Below are positions 13,035-23,047 of a DNA stretch of 46,002 bases, piece by piece. Both the position numbers and the translations under genes were made by a program. This DNA comes from Acidimicrobiales bacterium (GTDB lineage: Bacteria > Actinomycetota > Acidimicrobiia > Acidimicrobiales > UBA8190), in contig DATKSK010000021.1 of assembly GCA_035531755.1 (NCBI GenBank), forward strand, positions 1 through 46,002, read 5' to 3'. Within the stretch, counting starts at the first letter, position 1. The number at the start of each line of letters is the position of its first letter. The notes beneath the pieces were generated by a model. It was not told the DNA's origin. It did not search any database and worked only from the letters and a program-made list of their open reading frames with translations.

Positions 13035-15611
13035 GTGGCAGCCGACGGCACGCGCATGACCAGCAGCCTCGGCACGGACACCGACGTCCTGCTCGCCGAC
13101 GGCACCACTGCGCACGTCCGTGCCATCCGGCCCGACGACGCCGAGGGCCTGCGGGCGTTCCACGCCCGGTTGTCGCCCGAGAGCGTGATCCTGCGCTTCT
13201 TCGGCCCCCACCCCCGCCTGTCGGAGGCCGAGGTCGAGCGCTTCACCACCGTCGACGGCGTCGACCGCCTGGCGCTCGTGGCCGTGCGGGCGGGAGACAT
13301 CGTGGCCGTGGCCCGCTACGACCGGTCACCGGGCAGCGACGCGGCCGAGGTCGCCTTCGTCGTCGACGACGCCTTCCAGGGCCGGGGCCTCGGGACCATC
13401 CTGCTCGAACACCTGGCCAGCGCGGCGAGGGCCCGGGGCGTGCGACGCTTCGTCGCCGACACGCTGTCGGAGAACTTCCGCATGCTCGGGGTCTTCCGCG
13501 ACGCCGGGTTCGCCCGGCAGTTCACCCGGTCCTCCGACGTGATGCGCGTCGTGCTCGACATCGCGCCGACCGCCGCGGCCCGGGAGGCCGCCGACGAACG
13601 CGACCGGCAGGCGGTGGTGCGCTCCATGGATCGCCTGCTGCGGCCCGGCTCCATCGCCGTGGTGGGGGCGTCGCGCCACCCCGAGGCCCTCGGCCACCTC
13701 CTGGTCGCCAACCTGCTGGCCGGCGGGTTCACCGGGCCCGTCTACCCCGTGAACCCCTCGGCGACGTCGGTGGCCGACAGACGCGCCTGGCCGGGCATCG
13801 AGGACACCCCGGGTCCCGTCGACCTGGCCGTGGTGGCCGTGCCGGCGGACGCCGTGCGATCGGTGGTGGAGGCATGCGGTCGCAAGGGCGTCGGCGCCCT
13901 GGTCGTCATCAGCGCCGGGTTCGCCGAGACCGGCGCCGACGGGGCGGCGCGCCAACGCGAGCTGGCGGGCCTGGCCCACGCCAACGGCATGCGCGTGGTC
14001 GGGCCCAACTGCTTCGGCGTGCTCAACACCGATCCCCACGTCTCGATGAACGCCACCTTCGCCCCGGCCCCGCCGGGGCGCGGGCCCGTCGGCATTGCGT
14101 CGCAGTCCGGCGGCCTGGGCCTCGCCATCCTGGCGGAGGCCGGCGCCCGGGGGCTCGGGCTGTCGAGCTTCGTGTCCCTCGGCAACAAGGCCGACGTGAG
14201 CGGGAACGACGCCCTGCTGTGGTGGGAGCAGGACCCCGCCACCGAGGTGGTGCTGCTCTACCTGGAGTCCTTCGGCAACCCCCGGCGGTTCGCCCGGATC
14301 GCCGGGCGCCTGAGCCGGACCAAGCCCATCGTGGCCGTGAAGGCCGGGCGCAGCGCACCGGCGGTGCGGGGGGCCGCCTCCCGTACCGCCGCGCTGGCCG
14401 GCCCCGACCAGGCCGTGGAGGCCCTGTTCCGGCGGACCGGGGTGATCCGGGCCGACACCACCGAGGAGCTCTTCGACGTGGCTGCCGTGCTGGCGCTCCA
14501 GCCCCGGCCGCGCGGGCGGCGGGTGGGCATCGTGGGCAACAGCGGCGGACCGGGCGTGCTCGCCGCCGACGCCTGCGTGGGCCACGGGCTCGCGGTTCCC
14601 GAGCTGTCGGCGGCGGGGCAGGACGCCCTGCGCACCCTGCTCCCCGCCGGCGCCGGGGTCGCCAACCCCGTCGACCTCGTGGCCTCGGCGACGGCCGACG
14701 ACTACCGGCGGGCGATCACGACGCTCGCCCGCAGCGGCGAGGTCGACGCCGTGCTCGTCATCTTCACACCGCCGGTGGTGACGCGCGTCCACGACGTGGC
14801 CGTCGCCGTGGCCCGTGCGACGGACGAGGCCTGCGACGCCGTCACCGTGGTGGCGAGCGTCCTCGGGACGACCGAGGCCAGGAGCGCGCTCCTCGGCGCG
14901 CGGCGCCCGGTGCCGTGCTTCACCTATCCCGAGACAGCGGCGCGTGCCCTGGCACTGTCCGCCGGGTACGAGGAGTGGCGGTCACGCCCGCCCGGGACGG
15001 AGCCCGTGCTCGACGACGTCGACCCCAACGCGGCACGGCGCGTCATCGAGACCTTCGCCACCGACGCGCCCGACGCGCCCGACGCGCCCGGGGCCGACGG
15101 GGCCGACGGGGCCGACGGGGCCGGGGACGGTACCTGGGTGACCGGCGCGCACGCCCGGGCGCTGTTGCGCGCCTACGGCGTCCCCACGGCCCCGGCCGGC
15201 GCCGGGACGCAACCGGGGGTCGCACCCGGGGTGCAGACCATCGCGGGCTTCGTGCAGGACCCGGCGTTCGGCCCCCTCATCCTCTTCGGGCTCGGCGGCA
15301 CCGCCGTCGAGCTCCTGGGCGACACCGCCACCCGGCTGGCGCCGCTCACCGACGTCGACGCCCGCGAGCTCGTGCTCGGGCTGCGGGGTTCGGCCCTCCT
15401 GACGGGCTACCGGGGGAGCCCCCCCGTGGACGTCGACGCCCTCGTCGACCTGCTGCTCCGGCTGGGGCGCATGGCCGAGGACCTGCCGGAGCTCGCCGAG
15501 GCGGACTGCCACCCCGTCGTCGCCACGCCCGCAGGCGTTACGGTCGCCGACGCCCGGTTCCGCCTGCGCACCGCCCCCGAGCCCGCCGACGACCGCCGCC
15601 GTCTCCGCTGA
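13035..15611 (+). CDS. GNAT acetyltransferase fused to degenerate acyl-CoA synthetase (Pat family)
   Basis: 858 aa. Residues 17-175 are a GNAT domain with the acetyl-CoA loop QGRGLG at 115-120. Residues 200-650 match the CoA-binding and ligase parts of ADP-forming acyl-CoA synthetase, including GIASQSGGLG and SLGNKADVSGNDAL. Residues 700-858 are an ATP-grasp remnant. Such fusions are protein lysine acetyltransferases in Streptomyces and Salmonella (Pat). Here the phosphohistidine motif reads AASRTAALAG, with Arg450 instead of His. ATP-grasp runs from RAYGVPTAPA almost directly to VQDPAFGPLILFGLGG, skipping the ATP-binding subdomain. The synthetase part is therefore probably only sensory. A low-complexity Asp/Ala/Pro/Gly linker joins the domains. 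The start is GTG, probably leaderless; ATG at 13056 is an alternative. Confidence 0.88.
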   Translation: MAADGTRMTSSLGTDTDVLLADGTTAHVRAIRPDDAEGLRAFHARLSPESVILRFFGPHPRLSEAEVERFTTVDGVDRLALVAVRAGDIVAVARYDRSPGSDAAEVAFVVDDAFQGRGLGTILLEHLASAARARGVRRFVADTLSENFRMLGVFRDAGFARQFTRSSDVMRVVLDIAPTAAAREAADERDRQAVVRSMDRLLRPGSIAVVGASRHPEALGHLLVANLLAGGFTGPVYPVNPSATSVADRRAWPGIEDTPGPVDLAVVAVPADAVRSVVEACGRKGVGALVVISAGFAETGADGAARQRELAGLAHANGMRVVGPNCFGVLNTDPHVSMNATFAPAPPGRGPVGIASQSGGLGLAILAEAGARGLGLSSFVSLGNKADVSGNDALLWWEQDPATEVVLLYLESFGNPRRFARIAGRLSRTKPIVAVKAGRSAPAVRGAASRTAALAGPDQAVEALFRRTGVIRADTTEELFDVAAVLALQPRPRGRRVGIVGNSGGPGVLAADACVGHGLAVPELSAAGQDALRTLLPAGAGVANPVDLVASATADDYRRAITTLARSGEVDAVLVIFTPPVVTRVHDVAVAVARATDEACDAVTVVASVLGTTEARSALLGARRPVPCFTYPETAARALALSAGYEEWRSRPPGTEPVLDDVDPNAARRVIETFATDAPDAPDAPGADGADGADGAGDGTWVTGAHARALLRAYGVPTAPAGAGTQPGVAPGVQTIAGFVQDPAFGPLILFGLGGTAVELLGDTATRLAPLTDVDARELVLGLRGSALLTGYRGSPPVDVDALVDLLLRLGRMAEDLPELAEADCHPVVATPAGVTVADARFRLRTAPEPADDRRRLR
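15062..15125 (+). repeat. 9-bp microsatellite-like repeats inside the Pat-like gene
   Basis: Three copies of CGACGCGCC are followed by about four copies of GGGGCCGAC. They encode the Asp-Ala-Pro and Gly-Ala-Asp linker at residues 677-699. Copy number could vary without shifting the frame. Confidence 0.85.
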
Positions 15612-15634
15612 CCCCCACCCACGGCCCTCCACCA

Positions 15635-15699
15635 GGGACTTTCGGACCCGGTCGGGGGACCTTCGGCTCTGCCGGGCAGTCCACCGCGTCCGGCATCGT
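15635..15699 (+). promoter_or_regulatory. Two putative DevR boxes and promoter of the 195-aa membrane protein
   Basis: GGGACTTTCGGACCC (15635-15649) and GGGACCTTCGGCTC (15656-15669) are direct repeats spaced 21 bp apart, two helical turns. Both resemble the DevR/DosR box. CATCGT at 15694-15699 is a possible -10. With a start near 15706 the boxes centre near -43 and -64, as at DevR-activated mycobacterial promoters. A DevR-like regulator is encoded 800 bp downstream. Confidence 0.5.
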
Positions 15700-15772
15700 G
15701 GACCCAACGGACCGGGAACACCGGACCGGGCCCCGGCCGAGCGCCGGGGAGGACAAGGAAAAGGAGTCGACC

Positions 15773-16360
15773 ATGCGGCGCAAGACGTTCGACATGATCC
15801 TCACAGCGGGCGGCGCGGTCCTGGTCGTCGTTCTTCTCGCCGCAGGTGGGCTGGGCCTGTGGGGCTACAGCTACGCCAACAGCAACGTCCACGACCAGCT
15901 GGCCCAGCAGCAGATCACGTTCCCGCCGCTCGGCAACGCGGCACTGGCGAGCCCGAAGATCGGCCCGTACCTGAACCAGTACGCCGGACAGCAGCTGCTG
16001 ACCGGGCAGCAGGCCGAGGCCTACGCCAACCACTTCATCGCCGTGCACCTGAGCGAGATGCCGTACGGCGGCGTGTACGCCAAGGCGAGCGCAGCGGCGC
16101 AAGCCGACCCCACGAACACGACCCTCGCCGGCGAGGTGAACACCATCTTCAAGGGCACGACCCTGCGGGGCCTGCTGCTCGAGGCCTACGCCTTCTGGAC
16201 GATCGGCCAGGTCGCCCTGGTGGGCGCCATCGTGTCCTTCGTCCTGGCGGGCATCATGCTCGTGCTGACGCTGCTCGGGATGTTCCACCTGCGGCGGGTG
16301 CCCGAGGACGCCGAGTTCCCGAAGGCGCATGCGGCGGACAAGGTGCTCGTCACCGCGTGA
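15773..16360 (+). CDS. Two-helix membrane protein of unknown function
   Basis: 195-aa protein with AAGGAG 6 nt before the ATG. Helix 1 is at about residues 12-33. A polar domain (34-140), probably outside the cell, includes ASPKIGPYLNQYAGQQ and AYANHFIAVHLSEM. Helix 2 is at about 145-175, and a short cytoplasmic tail follows. There are no Cys residues and no catalytic motif that I recognise. The layout resembles conserved actinobacterial proteins of unknown function. The possible DevR boxes upstream and the devRS-like genes downstream suggest a role under oxygen limitation or redox stress. Confidence 0.82.
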   Translation: MRRKTFDMILTAGGAVLVVVLLAAGGLGLWGYSYANSNVHDQLAQQQITFPPLGNAALASPKIGPYLNQYAGQQLLTGQQAEAYANHFIAVHLSEMPYGGVYAKASAAAQADPTNTTLAGEVNTIFKGTTLRGLLLEAYAFWTIGQVALVGAIVSFVLAGIMLVLTLLGMFHLRRVPEDAEFPKAHAADKVLVTA

Positions 16361-16398
16361 CCTGAGCACCCGGGCCCACACCGGGCCCGAGGACGAAC

Positions 16399-16434
16399 GA
16401 CCGGCGGGGCGTCGCATCCGGCGCCCCGCCGGTC
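16399..16434. terminator. Bidirectional terminator between the membrane protein gene and devR-like gene
   Basis: GACCGGCGGGGCG (16399-16411) and its exact reverse complement (16422-16434) give a 13-bp stem with a 10-nt loop. It lies in the 148-nt gap between two converging genes, so it could stop transcription from both sides. No T tract. Confidence 0.7.
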
Positions 16435-16508
16435 GCGCGTCCGTGGACCGACGCACACGGGCAGGCGCTGCGGGCGGCGGGCGGACGAGCCCGCACCGGC
16501 GCCCGCGG

Positions 16509-17156
16509 TCAGGACTTGTGCTTGCGCTCGGCGAGACGGGCGGCGTAGACCGCGGCCTCGGTCCGGCGCGCGAAGCCCATCTTCGACAACAGGTTGGACA
16601 CGTAGTTCTTCACCGTCTTCTCGGCGAGGTAGAGCTCGTCGGCGATCTGCCGGTTGGTCTTGCCGTCGGCGATCAGCTCGAGGATGTTGCGCTCCTGGGC
16701 GGTGAGGCGCGCCAGCCGCTCGTCCTCCACGTTCTCGCCGCGCAGGCGCTCCATGACCTGCCGGGTGAGCGAAGGGTCGAGCAGCGACTCGCCGGCGGCC
16801 ACGCGGCGCACCGCGGACACGAGGTCGCTCCCCTTGATCTGCTTCAGGACGTAGCCGCTGGCCCCGGCGAGGATGGCCGAGAACAGCGCCTCGTCGTCGG
16901 CGAACGAGGTGAGCATGAGGCACTTCAGGTCCGGCATGGCCGAGCGCAGGTCCCGGCACACCTCGACCCCGTCGCCGTCGGGGAGCCGGACGTCGAGCAC
17001 GGCCACATCCGGCTTGGTCGACGGGACGCGGGCGAGCGCCTCCTGGGCCGTGGCGCCCTCGCCCACGACCGTCAGGTCGTCCTCGCTGTCGAAGAGCTCA
17101 CGGAGCCCTCGCCGGACCACTTCGTGGTCGTCGAGAAGGAACACTCTGGTGGTCAC
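16509..17156 (-). CDS. devR: DevR/DosR-like response regulator (NarL/LuxR type)
   Basis: 215-aa regulator. The receiver domain has acidic residues D9 and D10, phosphoacceptor D55 in [13 protein letters not shown], switch T83 and K105. A LuxR-type helix-turn-helix spans about 150-195. The recognition helix [10 protein letters not shown] is, as I recall, identical to that of Mycobacterium tuberculosis DevR, so it should read a similar DNA box. It starts at a GTG 58 nt after the kinase gene with GGAAGG upstream, and CAGAAT at 17194-17189 may be its own -10. The partner kinase is the upstream gene. DevR function is inferred from this close similarity. Confidence 0.88.
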   Translation of the reverse strand: MTTRVFLLDDHEVVRRGLRELFDSEDDLTVVGEGATAQEALARVPSTKPDVAVLDVRLPDGDGVEVCRDLRSAMPDLKCLMLTSFADDEALFSAILAGASGYVLKQIKGSDLVSAVRRVAAGESLLDPSLTRQVMERLRGENVEDERLARLTAQERNILELIADGKTNRQIADELYLAEKTVKNYVSNLLSKMGFARRTEAAVYAARLAERKHKS

Positions 17157-17188
17157 GCCTCGCCCACCTTCCTGGCGTTCACGCCGAG

Positions 17189-17194
17189 ATTCTG
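17189..17194 (-). promoter_or_regulatory. Possible internal -10 for the devR-like gene
   Basis: CAGAAT on the minus strand in the 58-nt gap between kinase and regulator genes. It would allow regulator synthesis apart from the kinase. Weak evidence. Confidence 0.25.
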
Positions 17195-17214
17195 CCTAGC
17201 ACACGGGCACGGGA

Positions 17215-18390
17215 TCAGGACACCGCCGGCGGCGGCAGCGGCACCCCGGGCACCGGCGGCATCGAGCGCCGGACCCGCCACACGACCTCGGTGCCCCCCT
17301 CGGACCGGGGACGCACCTCGCACGACCCCCCGAGCAGCTTGGCCCGCTCCTCGAGCATGGGGATCCCCCGGCCGCCGGCCGCCGGCCGGGCGAAGCCCAT
17401 GCCGTCGTCCACCACCCGCAGGACGAGCGTGGTGTCGTCCACCTGGACGTCGACCTCGAGCACGCCGGCGCGGGCGTGACGGGCCACGTTGCCGATCGCC
17501 TCGCGCAACGACACCAGGAGGTGCTCGACCGTCTCGGGTTCGAGGTCGTCGATGGGGCCGTCGAGGTCCACCCTGGTCTCGAGGTCCAACCCCGCGGCGG
17601 CATCGTCGACGAGCCCGAGGATCTCCTGGCGAACGGCGGCCCCGGTGATCCGCCGCGTCCGGTTCATGGCGAAGATCGTCGACCGGATCTGGCGGATCGT
17701 GTCGTCCAGGCCGTCGAGGGCCTCCTGGAGCCGGGCGGCGACGGCCGGCTTCCCCTCCAGGCGCATCGTCCCCTGCAGGGAGAGGCCGACGGTGAACAGA
17801 CGCTGGATGACGCTGGCGTGCAGGTCCCGGGCGATGCGCTCGCGCTCCTCGGTCAGCGTCAGCTCGCGCAGCCGGCCATAGAGGCGCGCCTTGTCGATGG
17901 CCAGCCCTGCCGCCAGCCCGAGCGCCCCCACGACGCCCTCGTCGTCCTCGGTGAAGGAGTCCGCCCCCTGCTTGTCGCACAGATAGAGGTTGCCGAAGGC
18001 TCGGCCCCCCGCGGTGATCGGCGCCCCCAGGAAGGACCGCATGGGCGGGTGGCCCGGGGGGAACCCGGCGCGCTCGGGGTGCGCCTCCAGGTCGTCGAGG
18101 CGCAGGAGCCGGGGGTCCTTGATGAGCAGCCCGAGGATCCCGAGGCCCTCCGGCAGGGTGCCGATGGCGGCGGCGTCCTCGGGCGTCATGCCCACCGTGA
18201 CGAACTCGCCGAGCCCGGTGCCCTCGGCGTCGAGAACCCCCAGCGCGCCGTAGGACGCACCGACCAGGTCCACGGCCGTCTGCGTGATGGTGCGCAGGAC
18301 CACGGTCACGTCGAGGTCCTCCGCGACCAGCAACATGGCGTCGATGAGCGCCTGCAGCCGCTCCGGGTCACGGACCCGGTGGAATGGCAC
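17215..18390 (-). CDS. DevS/DosS-like GAF sensor histidine kinase
   Basis: 391 aa. One GAF domain spans about 19-172, a HisKA_3 dimerisation helix has phosphoacceptor His191 in RERIARDLHASVIQRLF, and a HATPase domain has SLREAIGNVARHA and DDGMGFARP. DevS of M. tuberculosis has two GAF domains; this protein has one. It aligns with the DevS heme GAF: GHPPMRSFLG places His114 on the DevS heme ligand His149, and Tyr136 in GNLYLCDK falls on the distal Tyr171. A heme-based O2/NO/CO or redox sensor is therefore likely, by inference. The tail is Pro-rich. The GTG lies 7 nt after TAGGCT, so it is probably leaderless. It is upstream of the devR-like gene. Confidence 0.88.
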   Translation of the reverse strand: MPFHRVRDPERLQALIDAMLLVAEDLDVTVVLRTITQTAVDLVGASYGALGVLDAEGTGLGEFVTVGMTPEDAAAIGTLPEGLGILGLLIKDPRLLRLDDLEAHPERAGFPPGHPPMRSFLGAPITAGGRAFGNLYLCDKQGADSFTEDDEGVVGALGLAAGLAIDKARLYGRLRELTLTEERERIARDLHASVIQRLFTVGLSLQGTMRLEGKPAVAARLQEALDGLDDTIRQIRSTIFAMNRTRRITGAAVRQEILGLVDDAAAGLDLETRVDLDGPIDDLEPETVEHLLVSLREAIGNVARHARAGVLEVDVQVDDTTLVLRVVDDGMGFARPAAGGRGIPMLEERAKLLGGSCEVRPRSEGGTEVVWRVRRSMPPVPGVPLPPPAVS

Positions 18391-18397
18391 GTGGAGG

Positions 18398-18403
18398 AGC
18401 CTA
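18398..18403 (-). promoter_or_regulatory. -10 element of the devS-like operon (leaderless)
   Basis: TAGGCT on the minus strand lies 7 nt before the GTG of the kinase gene, with no ribosome binding site. Confidence 0.4.
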
Positions 18404-18433
18404 CGCCTCCTGTGGCGCCACCGGTACGGCTGA

Positions 18434-19498
18434 TCAGACGACCTCGGGCGCCGACGGCGGCCTCCAGGCGTGCTCCCACCCGAGCGCAGGCACGGGGGCG
18501 CCCCCGAGGATGCGCTCGTCGCGATCGGCGGTGCACCTGCCGATCCGGACCGGGAGCCCCAGACCCGCCGCCGCGAACGCGGCCAGCAGACCGCCCGGGT
18601 CGGGCGTGGCCACGACGAGCTGGTAGTCCTCGCCGCCTCCCAGCGCCTCCTCGGACGTGGCCCCGGCGGCGACGGGCACCTCGTCGAGGCGGAACCCGAC
18701 CGCCGACGCGTCGGCCACGTGGCCGAGGTCGGCCAGCAACCCGTCGGACACGTCGACCATGGCCGTGGCCCCCGCCAGCCGCGCCACCTCCCCCTCGGCC
18801 AGCCGCGCCCGGGGGCGGCGATGGGCGGCGACGAGCGCCTCCTCGTCGCCGGGGCGGGGTGCGCCCGCCGTGCCGGTCCCAGCTGTCCGAGCGGCTCGAG
18901 CGGCGCCGGCTCGGACCCCCGATGCCCGCGCCCGCAGCACCCGCAGGCCGGCGGCGGCCGCCCCGAGCGGCCCGGTCACGAAGAGGGTGTCGTCGGCGCC
19001 GGCCCCGGCGCGCCGGACGGGACCGGGGGTGGTCGCCACGTGGCCGATCACCGCCACGGCCACCACGACCTCCTCCGCGGTGGACAGGTCGCCCCCCACG
19101 ATCGGGCAGCCGTGGGCCCGGGCGCAGCCGGCGATCCCGTCGTAGAGCAGGCCGAGGTCCGTGGTGGGCGGCCCGGCCACGGCCACGACGGCATGGCCCG
19201 CCCGGCCACCCATGGCCGCGATGTCGCTCACCGCCGCCGCCACCGCCCGCCACCCCAGGTCGGCGAGGCTCAGGACTTCCAGGTCGGCGTGGACGCCCGC
19301 CACCGCCATGTCCGTCGTCAGGAGGAGCCGGCCCTCGGCCGGGCCCAGCACGGCGGCGTCGTCGCCGATCCACACCTCCCCCGCCGGCGGCCCCGGCAGT
19401 CGCCGTCGCAGGGCCTCGATGGCGGCGAACTCACCGCCTTCTCCTCCCCCCGTCCCCGGCCCGCCACGTGGCGTGGCGCCAGAGTTGGGGCTGGGCAT
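18434..19498 (-). CDS. thiL: Thiamine-monophosphate kinase
   Basis: ThiL phosphorylates thiamine monophosphate to the active diphosphate cofactor. The protein is of the AIRS-kinase fold, 354 aa. Metal- and ATP-binding motifs are IGDDAAVL near residue 45, LLTTDMAVAGVHAD near residue 62, VSDIAAMGG and IVGGDLS, with VDVSDGLLADLGH in the second half. An Ala/Gly/Arg-rich insertion sits at about 190-220. I use the ATG at 19498; a TTG at 19504 would add two residues. The start lies inside a palindrome containing the divergent promoters of thiL and pckG. The gene stands alone on its strand. Confidence 0.92.
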   Translation of the reverse strand: MPSPNSGATPRGGPGTGGGEGGEFAAIEALRRRLPGPPAGEVWIGDDAAVLGPAEGRLLLTTDMAVAGVHADLEVLSLADLGWRAVAAAVSDIAAMGGRAGHAVVAVAGPPTTDLGLLYDGIAGCARAHGCPIVGGDLSTAEEVVVAVAVIGHVATTPGPVRRAGAGADDTLFVTGPLGAAAAGLRVLRARASGVRAGAARAARTAGTGTAGAPRPGDEEALVAAHRRPRARLAEGEVARLAGATAMVDVSDGLLADLGHVADASAVGFRLDEVPVAAGATSEEALGGGEDYQLVVATPDPGGLLAAFAAAGLGLPVRIGRCTADRDERILGGAPVPALGWEHAWRPPSAPEVV

Positions 19499-19501
19499 GT
19501 T

Positions 19502-19516
19502 CAATGCCTAGCATTG
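19502..19516. promoter_or_regulatory. Palindrome with divergent -10 elements between thiL and pckG
   Basis: CAATGC-CTA-GCATTG is a perfect inverted repeat. It contains TAGCAT (19509-19514, plus strand) for pckG, with TTGGGG 18 bp upstream as a possible -35. On the minus strand it holds AGGCAT preceded by T, ending 5 nt before the thiL ATG. The two promoters share the same bases, so one bound factor could control both. Confidence 0.4.
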
Positions 19517-19640
19517 GTGTGCTCGAACAGCCGGCGGACCGCAACTCGTCGCGCCCAGACGCCCAGCCAAGCCCTTCGGAAGCCCGACCCACTCCCGCGA
19601 GGAGGTGCGGGCAGCCGGGCAGAGAGGACACACCCCGACA

Positions 19641-21431
<1,791 letters not shown>

Positions 21432-21444
21432 CGTGCCCCTCTGG

Positions 21445-21554
21445 CCTGAACCGGGGTGCCTGACCAGGTCTCCTGAACCGGGGCGCTGACGCGGGTCGCC
21501 TGAACCGGATCGTCTGACGCTGGTCGCCTGATGCTGGTCGCCTGACCCAGGAAG
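21445..21554. repeat. Eight degenerate 14-bp tandem repeats after pckG
   Basis: The gap between pckG and the converging MFS gene is almost wholly filled by about eight head-to-tail units of 13-14 bp with consensus CCTGAACCGGGTCG. Examples begin at 21445 and 21541. The units share CTGA and a GG core but differ elsewhere. Non-coding. It may act in transcription termination or be a minisatellite. Confidence 0.85.
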
Positions 21555-21578
21555 GCGGTACGGCGCCGGCTCAGGCGC

Positions 21579-23006
21579 TCAGGGCGCCACCCACCGGTGG
21601 CGCAGGGCACGTCGACTGGTCAGGTACGACAGGCCCGACACGGCCGCCACGGCGGCGATCACGATGTCGCCGGCCCCGAGCGGCAGGTTGGTCACCACGG
21701 GCAGCAGGGCCCCGAGGACCCACACGAGTTGCAAACGCGTCTCGAAGCGCGCGAATGCCCTGCCCTGTCCGCTGGTCGGGACGTAGCGCTGCACCAGCGC
21801 GTCGAACGCCGGCTTGGCCGCGGCCGAGGCCAGGCCGATCACGAACGCCAGCAGGACCTGGATGACGATGCCCCCGACGAGGCCCGCCACCGCGCCCGCC
21901 AGCGCCACCAGCCAGATGGAGAGGGCGAGCATCTGCGGCTCGGTCAGGACGCGTCGGGCCCTCGGCACGAGGATCACGCCGACGAGGGCGCCGGCCGTCG
22001 ACGCCGCCAGCATGAGGCCCAACCACGCCTTGTCGTCCGCGATGTGCATCCGTCGCAACGAGAACGCCAGCAGGAAGGTGAGGAACCCCACCAGGCCGCG
22101 CAGGATGGACATCGCCGACAGCGCCAGGATGACCTCGGGGTGGGTGTTCACCCGCGGCCCCAGTGCCCCGATCGGCGTGTCCTCGTCGTGCTCCGGGGCG
22201 TGGGCGTCGGTGGCGTGGGTGGCTGGCGCCGTCACCGATGCGGCGACCGCGGGCCTGCCGGTGGTGGGGTACGGCCCGTCGCCCCAGGCGCGGCGCAGGG
22301 TGCGGCCGACGGGCAGGCGCAGTGCCGCCACGGTGCCCGCCACGAAGACCACCATGTCCAAGCGCAGCACCCAGGGGCCGCCGAAGAGCTGGAGCACGGC
22401 GACGCCGGGGATGGCCGCCGCGAACCCCGCCAGCGAGGCCAGGAGCCCCAGCCGGGCGTTGGCCGTGGCCAGCTGGTTGCCGTCGGCGGGGGGCACGCCG
22501 GTGCCGTCGGGAGCGCCGGGCCCGTCCCCACCGGCGCCGACCGCCCACGGGGCGCCGACCATGAGGGGGACGAGCGACCCCTTCGTGACGAGGTACACCT
22601 TGGACAGCACCAGCATGGCGAACGCCTCGGGGAACAGCAGGAGGCTGCCCAGCGCGCCCGCCATGAACAGCGACATCACCGCCCGGGCGGCGGCCGACAC
22701 CGCCACCGTGGCCCGCCGGGCCCCGCGGCTGCGGTCGATGACCGGGCCCAGCAGCGGCGCCACCACCGCGAAGGGCGCCATGGTGAGCAGGAGGTAGAGG
22801 ATCACCTTGCCCTTGGCGGCGTCCGGGGAGATGTTGAAGAACAACGACCCGGCGAGCGAGATGGCGACCAGGGTGTCCCCGGCGGTGAGGACGACGTGCG
22901 CCAGGGCCAGGCGGCCGAACGGCGTCCGCTGGTCGAGGAGGGCAGCGAGGGCATCACGCACCTGGCGCGCGATGCGGGCCGACGCCTCACGCCCTCGACC
23001 TGGCAC
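21579..23006 (-). CDS. MFS-type membrane transporter
   Basis: 475-aa polytopic membrane protein with about 12 hydrophobic helices in two halves, split by a long cytoplasmic loop at about 237-290 rich in Thr, Ala, His and Glu. GPVIDRSRGARRATV near residue 88 matches the conserved loop after helix 2 of major facilitator proteins. A second insertion at 153-180 is Gly/Pro rich. The substrate cannot be read from the sequence; the family includes drug and metabolite exporters. The GTG at 23006 lies 6 nt after TAGTCT with no Shine-Dalgarno, so it is probably leaderless. It converges with pckG. Confidence 0.8.
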   Translation of the reverse strand: MPGRGREASARIARQVRDALAALLDQRTPFGRLALAHVVLTAGDTLVAISLAGSLFFNISPDAAKGKVILYLLLTMAPFAVVAPLLGPVIDRSRGARRATVAVSAAARAVMSLFMAGALGSLLLFPEAFAMLVLSKVYLVTKGSLVPLMVGAPWAVGAGGDGPGAPDGTGVPPADGNQLATANARLGLLASLAGFAAAIPGVAVLQLFGGPWVLRLDMVVFVAGTVAALRLPVGRTLRRAWGDGPYPTTGRPAVAASVTAPATHATDAHAPEHDEDTPIGALGPRVNTHPEVILALSAMSILRGLVGFLTFLLAFSLRRMHIADDKAWLGLMLAASTAGALVGVILVPRARRVLTEPQMLALSIWLVALAGAVAGLVGGIVIQVLLAFVIGLASAAAKPAFDALVQRYVPTSGQGRAFARFETRLQLVWVLGALLPVVTNLPLGAGDIVIAAVAAVSGLSYLTSRRALRHRWVAP

Positions 23007-23012
23007 CCGGCC

Positions 23013-23018
23013 AGACTA
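23013..23018 (-). promoter_or_regulatory. -10 element of the MFS gene (leaderless)
   Basis: TAGTCT on the minus strand ends 6 nt before the GTG. The plus-strand promoter of the AsnC-type gene lies 30 bp away in the same divergent gap. Confidence 0.4.
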
Positions 23019-23047
23019 CGACCCGGTGGCGGCGGTCCCGTCGCCAC

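Noticed and set aside
21445-21554. CRISPR-like array
   Set aside because: Units are only 13-14 bp, abut each other without unique spacers and are degenerate. No cas gene is nearby.
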